DNA from: Mangifera indica
Taxonomy: Eukaryota; Streptophyta; Magnoliopsida; Sapindales; Anacardiaceae
Direction of reading: 5' to 3'
Assembly (NCBI RefSeq): GCF_011075055.1
Contig: NC_058141.1
Location: forward strand, 14,703,639-14,767,638
DNA: 64,000 bases
Shown here: in pieces, positions 13,661-25,938 of the stretch
Layout: each line of letters opens with the position of its first letter
Position numbering within the stretch: position 1 is the first letter of the stretch
Position numbers and translations under genes: made by a program
The notes under the pieces: model-generated
What the model saw: the letters and a program-made list of their open reading frames with translations, nothing else
What the model was told of the DNA's origin: nothing
Databases searched by the model: none

Positions 13661-14794
13661 AGAGGGACGGTGAGGCATCAAACAGTAGAACATTTGTTGG
13701 CATTAAATTAATGCTTCTTCTCTTTGCTCTTCTGGTGTTTACTGAAAGTAACAGGTTATTCTAATTTCTTCAGAGTTGTTGAGAAAATTTTGTAAGATTG
13801 ACTTCTGTTGATAATCCTGAGTCTGTCTAGGATCATCCCCTTATTTTTTTAAACATAGAAAAAGTAATATGCATTTTTACCCTTAAACAAAAAAGAAAAG
13901 TTATAAACCTTTCATCATTCATGCTGCATTCATGAGCAAATAGCAATGAAGGGCATTTGGTACGTCAAAGTTGCGAGATTGTTGAGTTTTTATGTCTTCA
14001 AAGCACCTTTTCCTTCCTTTATATAAAAGAAAATAAATGGAGCAGAATGAGATTTACTTTGAAAGCTAAGCTAAGAGGAGAAACTGCATAATATATCATT
14101 ATGCTATGACGGGTCCATTAAGCATCCTATCATCATCAAGCAATTTCCATGATTAAAGCACTGCCCATTAAGTATTTTTATTTTGTCAAAAAAAAAAAAT
14201 TAGTATAGCTCATCCTGTTTATTGAGATAAAATTGCAGATATCAACAATTCTCTAGACAAGTTATGAATGGCATTTCGGTTGGTCAAGTTTATTAAATAG
14301 TACCGATGACGTATGCATTACTGCATTTCTATGTTGCAGGAATAACTGAATTCCTTGAATTTTTAAATAAATCAATGTCACTTTCCTCAAGAAAACAATG
14401 GCCAGAATTTTTTCTCTGTAACGACTTGGTCCAAAGGTGAGAGTCATAAATGGTGTTAGTGTTTTTCTTCTTCTGGAGCCGCTTTCAACAACTACCTCCA
14501 CTACTATTCTTGTAGTATCGTAGCAAACAATCATAAATAATGATAATAAAATTCCACTCCCAACACGCCTTAATCATAACCCCTCTTCTCTTTTACACAA
14601 ACAATCTTTCCTTTTACCTGTTCTACTCTCTCATCAATTTGTTACCCCAACAGAAAACAACCCCACGTCCCCTTTTATTTACAGTTTCCCTTTTCCATAG
14701 TTTAAAAGCTTCAAATGTAGTTATTTCTTTGAACAAGCAGTTGTTGGTTGATTTGTGGATATATTTTTCTGGTGGTTCTTTGGAGTTTGTTTCT
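13661..14794. other. Spacer and probable promoter of the LRR receptor kinase
   Basis: No coding feature is recognised. Open frames on either strand here (for example the minus-strand one at 14262-14534) show no domain. The stretch at 14540-14794 is CT-rich and probably contains the leader of the receptor kinase. Confidence 0.5.
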
Positions 14795-17700
14795 ATGGCT
14801 CTGAAGTGCTTCTGGGTTGGCTTCATTCTGTTTTCTGGCTTTTGGCTAGTTTGTTTCTGTGATCAAGACGGTATGTGAAGTTTGTTTTTGGAGTGTATCT
14901 TCATGTATGTCACTTAAGATCACCTATGAATTAATCTTATCGAATCATTGTAAACTTTAATTTTATTTCTTACTGATTGACCATATTTTTGGTGATCATA
15001 GAAAAAGATTTAGCAGAGTTAAATTTTACGATGCAAATGTGCAGGTTTCCTGAGTCTAACTTGTGGTGGAACCACAAGTTATGTTGATTCATCCAACATT
15101 TCGTGGGTCTCAGATAGTGCCTACATAAACACAGGCAACACCACAACTGTTCCCTTCGTTGAGGAAACCTCTTCGTCTAATGTGCCAGTTCGATTTTTTC
15201 CAGATTCTCAAGGTCGCTCATGTTATAAGCTACCAGTAAAGAACGTTTCATCATTGGTTCTCGTTAGATCCCGATTTGTCTACAGGGACTATGATGGACT
15301 AAAAAAACCTCCATCTTTTTCTATCTCTCTTGGGACAGCCATCACTGGCACAGTAGATCTTGCTACTAATGATCCCTGGACTGAAGAATTTTTATGGCCT
15401 GTTGATAAGGACGTACTCTCGTTTTGTTTACACCGCATTTCCAGTGGTGGGAATCCTGTTATAGCTTCACTTGAAGTAAGGCCACTTCCTCAAGGTGCTT
15501 ATCAGATTGGCTTGGGAGATTTTCCTGATAAGTTGCTTAGAAAGAGTTATCGTATCGATTGCGGTTACACCAATGGCTCTTTAAGGCAAGAGTTTTGAAA
15601 ATGAATTTTACATGAATTGGTTGGAAAATTGTGCAAGTTTCAGTGATCATTTTGTGTTGAAACAGGTATCCTTTGGATCAATATGATCGGATATGGGATG
15701 CTGATAAAAACTTCATGCCATTTCATGTGTCAACCGGCTTCAACACGCAATTGAGCTTCAACTTTTCGAGTATTCAGGAGAGTCCCCCGGTTTCTGTTCT
15801 TCAAACTGCAAGAGTTCTGGCACGAAGAGACGTCTTAACTTACAGCTTTCCTCTGGATACACTAGGGGACTACTTCATTGTCCTCTATTTTGCTGGGATT
15901 ATTCCTGTGTCACCTACATTTAATGTATCAATTAATGGAGATATTGCAGAATCAAACTACACAGTGAGAAGCTCAGAAGCTGGTGCTCTATATTTCACTC
16001 GGAAGGCAATAAAAACTTTGAACATTACAATTAAGAGTATCAGCTTCTACCCGCTAGTCAACGCACTTGAGGTGTTTGAAATTGTTGGTATTCCATCAGA
16101 AGTTTCTTCAACCACAGGTGCCATTTACTTTTGGTTGAGCTTGCTTGATATTTTTCTGCGCTTTGCCAGACATAGCTTAACATTGCTTTTGCCCTTGTTC
16201 TGTACATACACTTGCAGTTTCAGCACTTCAAGTTATTCAACAGTCTACTGGTTTAGATGTGGCATGGGAGGACGATCCATGCTCTCCCAAACCATGGGAT
16301 CACGTTGGATGTGAAGGGAGTCTAGTTACATCATTGTATGCGCATAATAAAGCCTTGGTTCTTTGATTTGTTCTGTCTTAAACCCATTCTTTCCCTCAGA
16401 GATCTACTAACAAGGACTTAAAATTTCTTTTTAGGGAGCTTTCAGGCATCAACTTGAGGTCGATTACTCCGACATTTGGAGACTTGTTGGATCTTAAAGC
16501 ATTGTAAACTCTTTAACTGCGTGAGACACTAAATGATTTTACTCTATACATCATTTGAAGTACTTACATTAGGCGGTTTTCACCACAGGGATCTGCATAA
16601 CACATCCCTAACGGGAGAGATAAAGAATTTGGATGCCCTGCAACATCTTGAGAGACTGTAATGCCCCTAAAGTATTGATTTATGGCCCAAATATCTTGAA
16701 TTGGATAGCAATTTAACTGCTTTCTAACTGAAAATTACAGGAACCTGAGTTTCAACGATTTAACTTCCTTTGGCTCCAATTTGGGGAAATTGGTTAATCT
16801 TCAAGTTTTGTAAGTTCTCTTTTCCACATGTAGACCCAAATTCCATTTTCTAAGAGTTGCTTCTGTCCAGTGACTTTGTGGGTTTTGCATTCTTAATATT
16901 CTTCTACCCGTAGGGACTTGCAAAATAATAGTTTACGGGGAACAGTTCCTGACGTCTTGGGAGAATTGGAGAACCTGCATTTATTGTAAGTGAGCTTATA
17001 AATATGTAATTCTCATGAATACAACGTGTCTCACTGAATGAAAACCCTTTTCTGACTTCCTCAGGAATGTTGAAAACAATAAACTAGAGGGTAGCCTCCC
17101 AGACTCTCTAAACAGAGACAGCTTGGAAGTTAGGTATGGACCTGAGAGTGAGAACAACATTGTTCTTCCTCGTTCATCATGTTGTAGCATCCTGATTCAT
17201 CAACTTTATCTGTGCAGAACATCAGGGAATTTGTGCCTTTCCTTCTCCACTATGACTTGCAATGATGTTTCATCAAATCCTTCAATTGAGACACCACAAG
17301 TTACTATTGTTACCAACAAGAAGCGCACTGAACATAATCATATAGCCATTATATTTGGTGCATCTGGAGGAGCCTTACTTGCTGTATTCTTGGTCATTCT
17401 TCTGCTAGTCCTGTATGCAAGGAAAAGAACAACTGATGTCCCATATACAGAAAGTATGTATAAGATCACAATGTTATTATCAACGAAATTATTTTGTTCC
17501 TTCATTGTTATTTTTAACATTGTTTTCAATATAAAGGGGCAGCAACAGATATGCGGAACTGGAATGCAGCAAAGGTCTTTTCTTACAAAGAAATTAAGTC
17601 AGCTACAAACAACTTCAAGGAGGTTATAGGCCGTGGTAGTTTTGGATCTGTTTACCTTGGAAAGCTTGCAGATGGCAAAGTTGTTGCTGTGAAAGTCCGG

Positions 17701-19006
17701 TTTGACCGGACCCAACTTGGTGCTGATTCTTTCATCAACGAGGTTTATTCTGGAATCCTCTCCCATTATATTCTGTTGCTGCTGATGAATTCCTTGTTCC
17801 CCATATGTTAGTAATGGTTTACATGTCCTTGCATGCTCTGTTTGTGCATGTTGTACTGTTTCCTTATTGTAGCCACATCTGGGATTTTTAATAGGTGTAT
17901 CTATTGTCACAAATTCGCCATCAAAATCTTGTTTGTTTGGAAGGATTCTGTCACGAATCAAAGCAGCAAATACTAGTCTATGAGTATCTTCCTGGTGGAT
18001 CTTTGGCTGATCACCTCTATGGTATGTCATCCATGATCTGAAAGATTTATTTTTCCTCTTATGGCTGATTAACCATTTTGTTAAATTTATTTCCCATTTT
18101 GTTTTTTATGTTTCCTTTAGGTCCAAACAGCAAACAAATTTCATTAAGCTGGGTTCGCAGACTAAAAATTGCTGTTGATGCAGCAAAGGGTACGTATGAA
18201 AATCCAAGCTTATTTACTTAAAGAGGATATTTTAACTCTTTACATAGTCTAGATTATGCTTTCTAAACAATCTTAATTAATGATCAATATTAAGGGTTGG
18301 ACTATTTGCACAATGGAAGCGAGCCACGGATCATACACCGTGATGTGAAGTGTAGTAATATCCTGTTGGACAGGGATATGAATGCCAAAGTTTGTGACTT
18401 TGGCCTCTCCAAGCAAGTAACTCGGGCAGATGCAACTCATGTAACCACTGTAGTCAAAGGCACTGCTGGGTATCTTGATCCAGAGTAAGCCCTTTAAATA
18501 GTTTTCTTAACTGATTAATTCCTGATGACTTCACCATATATTCAACTATCATGTTCATTGGCAGGTACTACTCCACACAACAGCTAACCAAAAAAAGCGA
18601 CGTCTACAGCTTTGGGGTTGTTCTTTTAGAACTCATTTGTGGGCGAGAGCCATTGAGCCACTCTGGAACTCCAGATTCCTTCAATTTGGTGTTATGGGTA
18701 AGCTGAGTTTTTTGCCTTTTAAGCACTGTATCATACATATTTAGAGAGAACGCAGATTGTTAAGTGCTACGAATATTTGAAATGCAGGCCAAGCCGTATT
18801 TACAGGCTGGTGCATTTGAGATAGTAGACGACAGCATAAAGGGAAGTTTTGATGTGGAAAGCATGAAGAAGGCAGCTTTAGTAGCTATAAGATGCGTAGA
18901 GAGAGATGCCTCTCGTAGGCCAGCCATTGCAGAAGTCTTGGCACAACTCAAAGAAGCCTACAGCATGCAGCTCTCATTTCTTGCAGCTTACGGAAATGCT
19001 GGCTGA
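14795..19006 (+). CDS. Malectin-like LRR receptor-like serine/threonine kinase
   Basis: Sixteen exons give 904 residues: 14795-14870, 15045-15585, 15666-16117, 16218-16335, 16435-16503, 16589-16657, 16741-16809, 16914-16985, 17065-17133, 17218-17453, 17537-17742, 17895-18021, 18121-18189, 18295-18484, 18565-18697 and 18788-19006. In order: signal peptide (1-22), malectin-like ectodomain (about 26-355), LRRs on a run of 69- or 72-base exons, one membrane helix (about 553-576), and a kinase domain. The kinase has the G-loop GRGSFG (about 622), Lys643 in [14 protein letters not shown] (about 739-746), DFG (759-761) and [11 protein letters not shown], so it should be catalytically competent. It resembles, from memory, At5g48740. 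Intron 2 appears to be GC-AG: exon 2 ends AAG at 15585, followed by GCAAGA. Ligand and pathway are unknown. Confidence 0.93.
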
Positions 19007-19071
19007 TTTTATGTACATATGTCTCCGTAATTTTATGGCATGGATCTTGTAAAGAGAGTGGGTATTTTTTT

Positions 19072-19243
19072 AACAATATTATTATACGCATAATTTTTTA
19101 TATATAATTTTATCCACAAATAATAATATATTATTGTATAATTTAATAATATTTTATTTTTAATTTTTAACTATTTAATAATATGATGATATATTATTAT
19201 TTTTACATAAAATTATATATAAAAATTATGTACATAACACTAT
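19072..19243. mobile_element. MITE family A, copy 2
   Basis: Near-palindromic element. The left arm (ATTATACGCATAATTTTTTA, then TATATAATTTTATCCACAAA) pairs with the right arm (TACATAAAATTATATATAAA, then AATTATGTACATAACACTAT). The centre holds the shared TTTTTAACTATTTAATAATATG word. It is the same family as the copy at 8896-9066 and has no ORF. Confidence 0.6.
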
Positions 19244-19821
19244 TTTTTTTTAATCCATAATCTTACCTAAAGAAGAGTTATTTTGATTGCAATAGAGTAA
19301 ATTATTATTTTTTTTTTAAATTCTATCAAGTTTATCCATCAATGAAATTAAATTATCTCATTTTTATGAATTTTATTAATTTATTTATATAAATTATTAT
19401 TATTATTTTTTTTTAACCTTAAAGGCATTCAGTTAACTACCCTAACATTAATTTCTACTAATAAGTTAATTGGTAGACTATTGTGATCTTACCCACTTTA
19501 CTTTCAAGGTGTAAAATATGTGGGTTTTTAATTATTTGGTTAGAATAATATTTTATTATGAAAAATATAATAAGATGATGTATTGTTTATTTTTTATCTT
19601 ATTTTAAAATTATTTAATTAAATACTATAATATTAATTTGTACTGGTAAATTAATAAATTATATTGTTTGTGTAATAGTATATGATCAACTAAATTGCTA
19701 GACTATTGTGTTTTTGCCCATTTTATTTTCAAAAATCTGAAATATATAGATTGTTTTTATTATTTTGATCTTAGATATAATTTATTACTATATTTGATAA
19801 ATATTTTTAAATATAAATAAT

Positions 19822-19970
19822 TATAATAAAATTATGTATATAATTTTTATGTATAAACAATGACATATCATCTTATTATCAAGTGTTAATTTATCGTTAA
19901 TTTTTAATTATTTAATTATATAATAACATATTATTATTTATGTATAAAATTATATATATAATATTACTCA
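19822..19970. mobile_element. MITE family A, copy 3
   Basis: The left arm ATAATAAAATTATGTATATA is mirrored by a right arm ending ATATATATAATATTACTC, with the shared central word TTTTTAATTATTTAATTATA. Length is about 150 bases with no coding capacity. Confidence 0.58.
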
Positions 19971-20141
19971 AATAATTAATATATTTAATATGATATAATA
20001 AAAAAAATTATAACAAAATCATTAATAACATTATGATCTTTTAATATATGATATAGAAATAATAACCAAACTACTTGCCATATTATTATATAATTATGGT
20101 AAAAGATCTTTCCTTACCAGTAAATGAAAGCAACTTAGTTA

Positions 20142-20866
20142 AGGCCAAAAGACTTATTCCTACCCCGGCTTTGTTATGTCCAGAATTGGTATTTATTAAA
20201 TATTAAAAATCTAAATTTTTATTTATAGACTGTAATTAAAATTAATAAAATCAGTTAATTATAAGAGTAAAATCATCATTTAACTATTAATACATTAAAA
20301 ATAATAAAACAATATTCATTTTTTCTTTTAGTTTAGAAAACTAACAATTTTTCTCTAAAATTAAATTTTCAAATGTTATATTTTTCTCCTATAGTTTCTT
20401 TCTTTTTTTTCTCTTTTTCGATGTGGTCTTCGATTGGCTTTTCTCTTCCTTCTCTTTTTCGATATTATCTCTAAACAAAGACAATTTATCATTATTCAAA
20501 GATGAAAATAATTATTTTATTCAAAGATGACACTGAAAAAGGGAAGAGAAAGAGAAGTCTGTCGGAGACAATACTGAAAAAAGAAAGTGAGAGAGAAGTT
20601 GACTAGAAATTACGTCAAAAAAGAGAAAAAAAAAGAAAAAAGTTTTAAAAAATAAAATAAAATAATTCAAAATTTAACTAGAAAAAAATGATTAATTTCT
20701 GAACTAAAAATATTTTATTGTTTTTAATATATTAATAATTAAATAATAATTTTACTTTTAAATTAATTAATTTCATTAATTTTAACCATTATAAAGATGT
20801 CTCAATATTTAAGATGTCAATTTGGAGTTGCAACACATCTTGGGCGAGGACAGGCCCCCTGTAAAT
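20142..20866. mobile_element. Long-TIR non-autonomous element (MITE family B, copy 1)
   Basis: The left end (GGCCAAAAGACTTATTCCTA) matches the reverse complement of the right end (CATCTTGGGCGAGGACAGGCC). The inverted similarity continues for roughly 150-180 bases inward, including GAGTAAAATCATCATTTAA against its mirror near 20735. The centre is rich in purine and CT runs and encodes nothing recognisable. Two other copies (near 24707 and 39486) share the same end design. Confidence 0.62.
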
Positions 20867-21380
20867 AATAAAAAATGGCTACACGACAGTCTTTAAATAC
20901 GCAAGCAAAACACTCTCTCTCAATCCGCGCCGGAAGCTGCCTTAGTGCTTCACATAATTTCCGTACACTGAGATTGCAATTATATATCAGCTACTTTTGA
21001 TAGCGGTTCAACTTTAAGCTACCAACTTTTGATCCTTCCATGTTCAACTGTGCCTTTTTCAGCTGGCTTTCTAGATAAGTTTTTGAGTTGTTTACTCAAT
21101 TTGATTGCCAACATTTGTCTGTAAATGTGATGCTCAGACTATTGTCCTCAGGTTCCGTCTTATTTTCTCTAGAAGATCTCGTGTTTTTAAATTTTTGTTT
21201 CTTTACTGGGGCTAATATGGTTTGTCTCATGGTGAGATTTGTTCCCATATTCGATTCCTTGTATCTGGATCAGCATGAACTTTGTATATTCTTGGTGGTT
21301 ATCTCGGTTTTCACTTGTCAAACTTAGTTGCTTCCTAAAATTTCAAAGAACAGCTGGGATCCCGATCAATTTAAAGCATA
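20867..21380 (+). other. 5' flank and leader of the DUF593 locus
   Basis: A CT-rich stretch with ACACTCTCTCTCAATCCGCG near 20910 looks like a transcription start region and leader. Short upstream open frames are present. No separate gene is supported. Confidence 0.45.
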
Positions 21381-23725
21381 ATGGCTTTTCGCACAACTCG
21401 CTCATGGACGTTTTGGGGTCTCGTTGGGGCTTTTATTGACCTTTGTCTTGCTTATTTCTTGTTATGTGGGTCTGCTTTTGCATTTTTTGCTTCGAAATTC
21501 TGTGATCTTTTTGGACTCCACTTGTCTTGTCCCTGTACTGGGCTTTTTGGGTACCAGAACAGCAATATATGTTTGCATAGATTGCTTATTGATTGGCCAG
21601 TCAGAAAGATATTTTCTGTTCAAATGTTGATTAAGAGGAAATTTCCTTTTGATTTGATTATGTTTGAGGATCAACCTTGCAATTGAGATGTGATGCGGTC
21701 TACAGATAGAATTTATGATAATGGGGTTCTGGAATTCGAGAATGAAGGATCTTCGAGTTCATTTTCAAGCCCAAAATTGCAAAATTTGGTTGATAGAGAA
21801 GGTGGGTTTGATGCTAAGGGGAAGAAAATTGTGAACCAGAACCAAAAGAATGGAATTCGTCGCAGAAGGAGATCTTCTCTTTGGTATGGGAAATCCTCTG
21901 CAGTAGTTGTTGCAGGTAGTTCCGGTGCTTCTTATAATGGGAGTGATATGAGAAGTCAAATTGGTGATTGCTCGAGTCCTATTTATGGAAAAGAAGACTT
22001 TCTTCAAGGTGAGTAATAAATTTTCCTATTTCTTCAGCCGAAATGGAAGTTATTTTGTGTTAAATTATTTGTCCAAGGATTTGATTGCATGTTTCTTTCA
22101 TGGTGGAAGAGAGATATTGTTTGAAGTTTTGTCTAATATTTGGAACTTTTTTTCTAAAATGTTGAAATTTCAATATGTTAAGTGTTGAAAAGAGAACTTA
22201 CGGTTGGAATTTCTTTCAAGTTTGAAAATTTTCCTGTATGTTATTATTACAAGTCAAATGTTGCATTAATATAAATACTACCGTTTGTGGTCATGTTATT
22301 ATAGATAATAGGAATGCTGCAATTGGCCTTGATCAGGGTGAGATAACACGGCATAATGTGGGACAAGTTGTATCATTTGGGAAGAATAAAGTCAAGGATG
22401 ATGATTCTTCAACTGTTGAAAAGTTCATATGCAGTGCTCAAGGCAAGTTAGAGAGTGCTGAAAATGAAGAAAACATGATCAGAATATTGAAAGAAGCGCT
22501 TGAAGATGAGAAAGCTGCCTGTAATGCTCTTCAATTAGAGTTGGAGAAAGAGAGAACTGCAGCTGCAACTGCTGCAGATGAAGCCCTGGCCATGATTCTC
22601 CATCTTCAAGCAGACAAGGCATCAATAGAAATAGAAGCCAAGCAGTATCAGAGAATGATAGAAGAAAAATTTGAGTACGGGGAAGAAGAGATGAACATAA
22701 TGAAAGAGATCCTTGTTAGGCGGGAGAGGGAGAATCATTTTCTGGAGAAAGAAGTTGAAGCATATCAACAGATGAAATCTTTAGGAAATGGACAGTCAGA
22801 AGTTGATTTGAGTCATTTGACAAGTGAATGGGGACAAAAGCCTTTATATCCACTAGATTCGAATGAGGATCTGCTGGATTTTGAGAAAGGCAAATCATTA
22901 GATAAGACCAAAGTTGAAAATGCTGCAAATTGGTCTTCAAAGTACGAGGCTTCATCTGCTGAGATGACATCTGAGGCTGCTAATTAAAACTTGCCAAAAA
23001 ATTCTTTCATGTTGTGGAGAAAAACTTGGGAAAGTTATACAACATGGTACTGAAGTATTTGGATGCAGAGCCAATTGTTTACATTGTCCATGTCATTGAT
23101 GATAGATCTGAACTTCAAAAAGAGGAAAAGCAAAAAGAAGGGGGACTATCAAATTGTGTTGCTACTCATTCTGGGAGCCCAAGCACTGAAATGTTAAGTG
23201 ATTGTACAAGTTCTAGAGTTGTAGAAACCAACTAGAACAATCATAGTAGTTTTGAAATGAAAGATGGGATACCAGTGTTCAGTTATTCACAAAGCAAAAA
23301 CCTGCCGTCTGATCTAGACAGGAATTCTTCAGCTGCCTCCATTGTTGAAAGGTCAAAAAATGACATTGAAGTTGAATTGCCCAGAGAAACACTAGTTATG
23401 TGAGAAGGAAAAGAAAAGTTGACGAGTTCTGCTGATCATGGGGAAATTATAAATGCCCAATTGAAGCTGGTAGAGATAATGAACCACCTGGGACAGATCC
23501 AGCAGCTAAGACAGCCTAAGCAACAGGCTTCATTGCCTCCTTCATCTTCTAAATCTAGGGTACATTGAGAGTTTCACTTGACCACTGCTGGCCTTTTTGA
23601 TACAAAATGGATTTCCTGAAGACGAGAGACTGCATTGAAAAATGATGTAATCGCAAATGATTTAACAGGGATGGGATGAGTTGAAAGATAGAATAGGATT
23701 TATAAAAGACAGAATTGTTGAAGTT
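21381..23725 (+). pseudogene. GTD-binding (DUF593/zein-binding) protein gene with multiple stops
   Basis: The ATG at 21381 opens MAFRTTRSWTFWGLVGAFID, followed by a hydrophobic membrane region and the family-like CPCTGLFGYQNSNICLHRLL. A TGA at 21684-21686 interrupts the frame, which then continues in phase (VMRSTDRIYDNGVLEFENEG) to an intact donor at 22009. Exon 2 starts at 22315 and holds the GTD-binding coiled coil (about 22460-22790, for example ALEDEKAACNALQLELEKER, EEMNIMKEILVRRERENHF). Later lesions are TAA at 22985, a frame change before LKYLDAEPIVYIVHVIDD (near 23049), TAG at 23233 and TGA at 23401. A remnant exon may lie near 23670-23725. Intact relatives are endomembrane-anchored receptors for myosin XI or seed-storage vesicle proteins. 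The splice sites look intact, so it may still be transcribed. Confidence 0.82.
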
Positions 23726-24706
23726 AAAACTTTGTTCCTTTATAGTTTTTTTCAGTTGATTTCTGTATTTAATTGTTGGGAGAGACTCACATCTTCGAAC
23801 TTGATTTGGGTCATAGTTTATTTTTGTTATTGCTTAAATATAAGTATGTGTGAATGTATATTTAGTTGCAAAAAACTGAATTCTGAATTTGGTTATCACT
23901 CACCACCAGAAAACAGTCTTTGTTTACAATGGTATTTGCCTCGAAGAATTTCTATGTTGTCAATGTAATGACGTTTACTCTTATGTAATGTAAATCATGA
24001 TCATAACCAAATTCAGGGAATAAGTGGCTTTATTGACATCATATTCGCCCCTGAAATTTTTTACTTGCTCGTTTCTCGGGCGAGCTTGAACTTGAAGAAA
24101 AGATCTACGGAAGCGTGCCTTGGGAAGCCCATCAAAGTTTCTAAATCCGGTGTTATCATACGGGAAAATTGTACATAAAACTTGGCAAAACCCACTGCAT
24201 CTGCGATCAGCTGTTGTATAATGTAACAAGAATCCTTTTGTATCATTTTTCCAAATTATCACTGTATCTGTACCTAATAGAAGTCGATATAAACAGTATC
24301 AACCAACCCTTGATTTCAAAGGTTGAAGATGAAGGTGATATGGTGTGGCTCAAGGCTTTTAGTTTCTGCCGATGCAATTCGTAAACCATCATTCATTCTT
24401 GTATGTTTGGTTGGGGTTAGTGTTTTCTTTGATTAGTTTTGAGTTACATAATAATTTAAGATTGACCAATCCCAGTTGAATGTTCTTTGTTTTAAGTATG
24501 ATGGATGGAAGGTTCTTTTATCTAAAGGAAGCGTTTAGACGTTTTAATCACAATTTTGACTTCGAAGGAAGACCATGACCGAATGTTTCTAGACGATGAA
24601 ACCTGGGTTTGCTTTGATTTGAGTAATTGTGCGCATGTAGTCAGTTAAAAAACAACTCCACTGGTTGTATTGAAATTTTTGTCTCTTTTGTTTTCACTAG
24701 TACTTT
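23726..24706. other. Spacer with one unrecognised minus-strand open frame
   Basis: This follows the DUF593 pseudogene and may include its old 3' UTR. A minus-strand frame at 24061-24246 (61 codons, including ADAVGFAKFYVQFSRM) has protein-like composition but no recognised family and no clear flanking splice signals. Nothing else is supported. Confidence 0.4.
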
Positions 24707-25424
24707 CCCCAAATGACTATTTCCCACCAAGCTCTAATGCAAAACTAATTTTTTATCCGTTAATTATTAAAAGTTTAAATATTTATTTATTAAATTTTAT
24801 TATTATTATCATAAATAAAATTATTATTTATTAAAATATTTAAAAAAACTAAAAATGTAAGAAATTTTTTTCTATCCAAAATTTGAAAAATTAATATTTT
24901 CTTTTAGGGTTTTTTCAATATACTACCCGTAGTCGAAGATGGCAGTATTCTCTCTCTCCCTGTTTCTTTCTCAATCACACTTTATTTTTTACCATCATCA
25001 AATGTCCTCTCTCTCACTAGTTAGGGCATAACGAGACTAAAATCTTGATTTTTTCATTGTGTATTAGGCGGTGAGGGAGAAGACGACCTATGGTGAGGAA
25101 GAAAATGACCAATCATCGTCAGAGAGGAAAAGAAAAAACTTTAAGGGGAAATGTTTATTTTTCAAACCTTTGGTGGGGTAAGTAGGGAAAATTGTTAGTT
25201 TTTAAACCTGAGGGAGGGGAGAGAAAAGGGGGGGTGGGGGGGAGGGGGGGAAGAGGGGGAATGTGATGAATTTATAGTTTTTCCAAATATTTTTATTAAA
25301 TAACAATTTTAACCTTTATAATAACAGTGAAATTTAATAGACAAATAAATATTTGAATTTTTGATAATTAACAAGTGGAAGTGGGGTTTGCATCAAATCT
25401 TGGGTGGAAAATAGCCATTTGGCC
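24707..25424. mobile_element. Long-TIR non-autonomous element (MITE family B, copy 2)
   Basis: The left end CCAAATGACTATTTCCCACC mirrors the right end GGGTGGAAAATAGCCATTTGG. The inverted repeats extend about 130 bases inward, through AAATATTTATTTATTAAATT on the left and its reverse complement on the right. The interior has no ORF and includes a long G-rich tract at 25211-25260. It shares terminal design with the copies at 20142 and 39486. Confidence 0.68.
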
Positions 25425-25450
25425 TAATACTTTTGATAATATTAATTTTC

Positions 25451-25624
25451 GTTAGTAATATTATATATACATATTTTGAATATATAAAATAAATGCATAG
25501 GTATTATATAATCATATGATTAAGAATTATTTTATCTCTAATTTAAAATTACTCAATCAATTATTACACATAATCTTTATACCCATTTAATATACTCAAA
25601 ATATGTATATACAATTTTATTGAA
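25451..25624. mobile_element. MITE family A, copy 4
   Basis: The left arm GTAATATTATATATACATAT is the near reverse complement of the right arm ATGTATATACAATTTTATTG. The central word TCTAATTTAAAATTACTCAA matches the other copies. About 174 bases, non-coding. Confidence 0.65.
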
Positions 25625-25938
25625 TTTTCTTTTGAAATATGATCTTGAGTTTCATGTATCCTTTAAAGATTATAGAACCAAACCTTTGCTTTTAGAATTT
25701 GTAAATTGTCTTTTTATGATAAATAAAATAAAAAAGATATGCTCGATTTTTAATTTATGGATTTTTAATTTAAAAATAAATTAAAAGTAATTTTACCAAA
25801 AAGAAAATATAAAGATATTTGACTTGAGATAAATATGAACTAAAGAGACTTCGAGAGGGTGTAATAAATAACAAGAAGTTAGTAGGGATTAACATTTATG
25901 ATTAATGAACTATAAACTCAAAAAAATAGCCACCACTA
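25625..25938. other. AT-rich spacer
   Basis: No gene, RNA or clear repeat boundary is seen in this stretch. Confidence 0.5.

Larger units (their letters stand above)
19007..20141. other. AT-rich repeat spacer
   Basis: About 1.1 kb of AT-rich DNA after the kinase gene. It contains two short inverted-repeat elements (listed separately) and two diverged copies of a stretch sharing the words TTAATTTSTACT and GCTAGACTATTGTG-like sequence (near 19446-19530 and 19632-19760). No coding potential is seen. Confidence 0.55.

Noticed and set aside
24061..24246. Minus-strand 61-codon frame as a real gene
   Set aside because: Protein-like composition but no recognised family, no splice context and no neighbouring exon; left as an unassigned frame.
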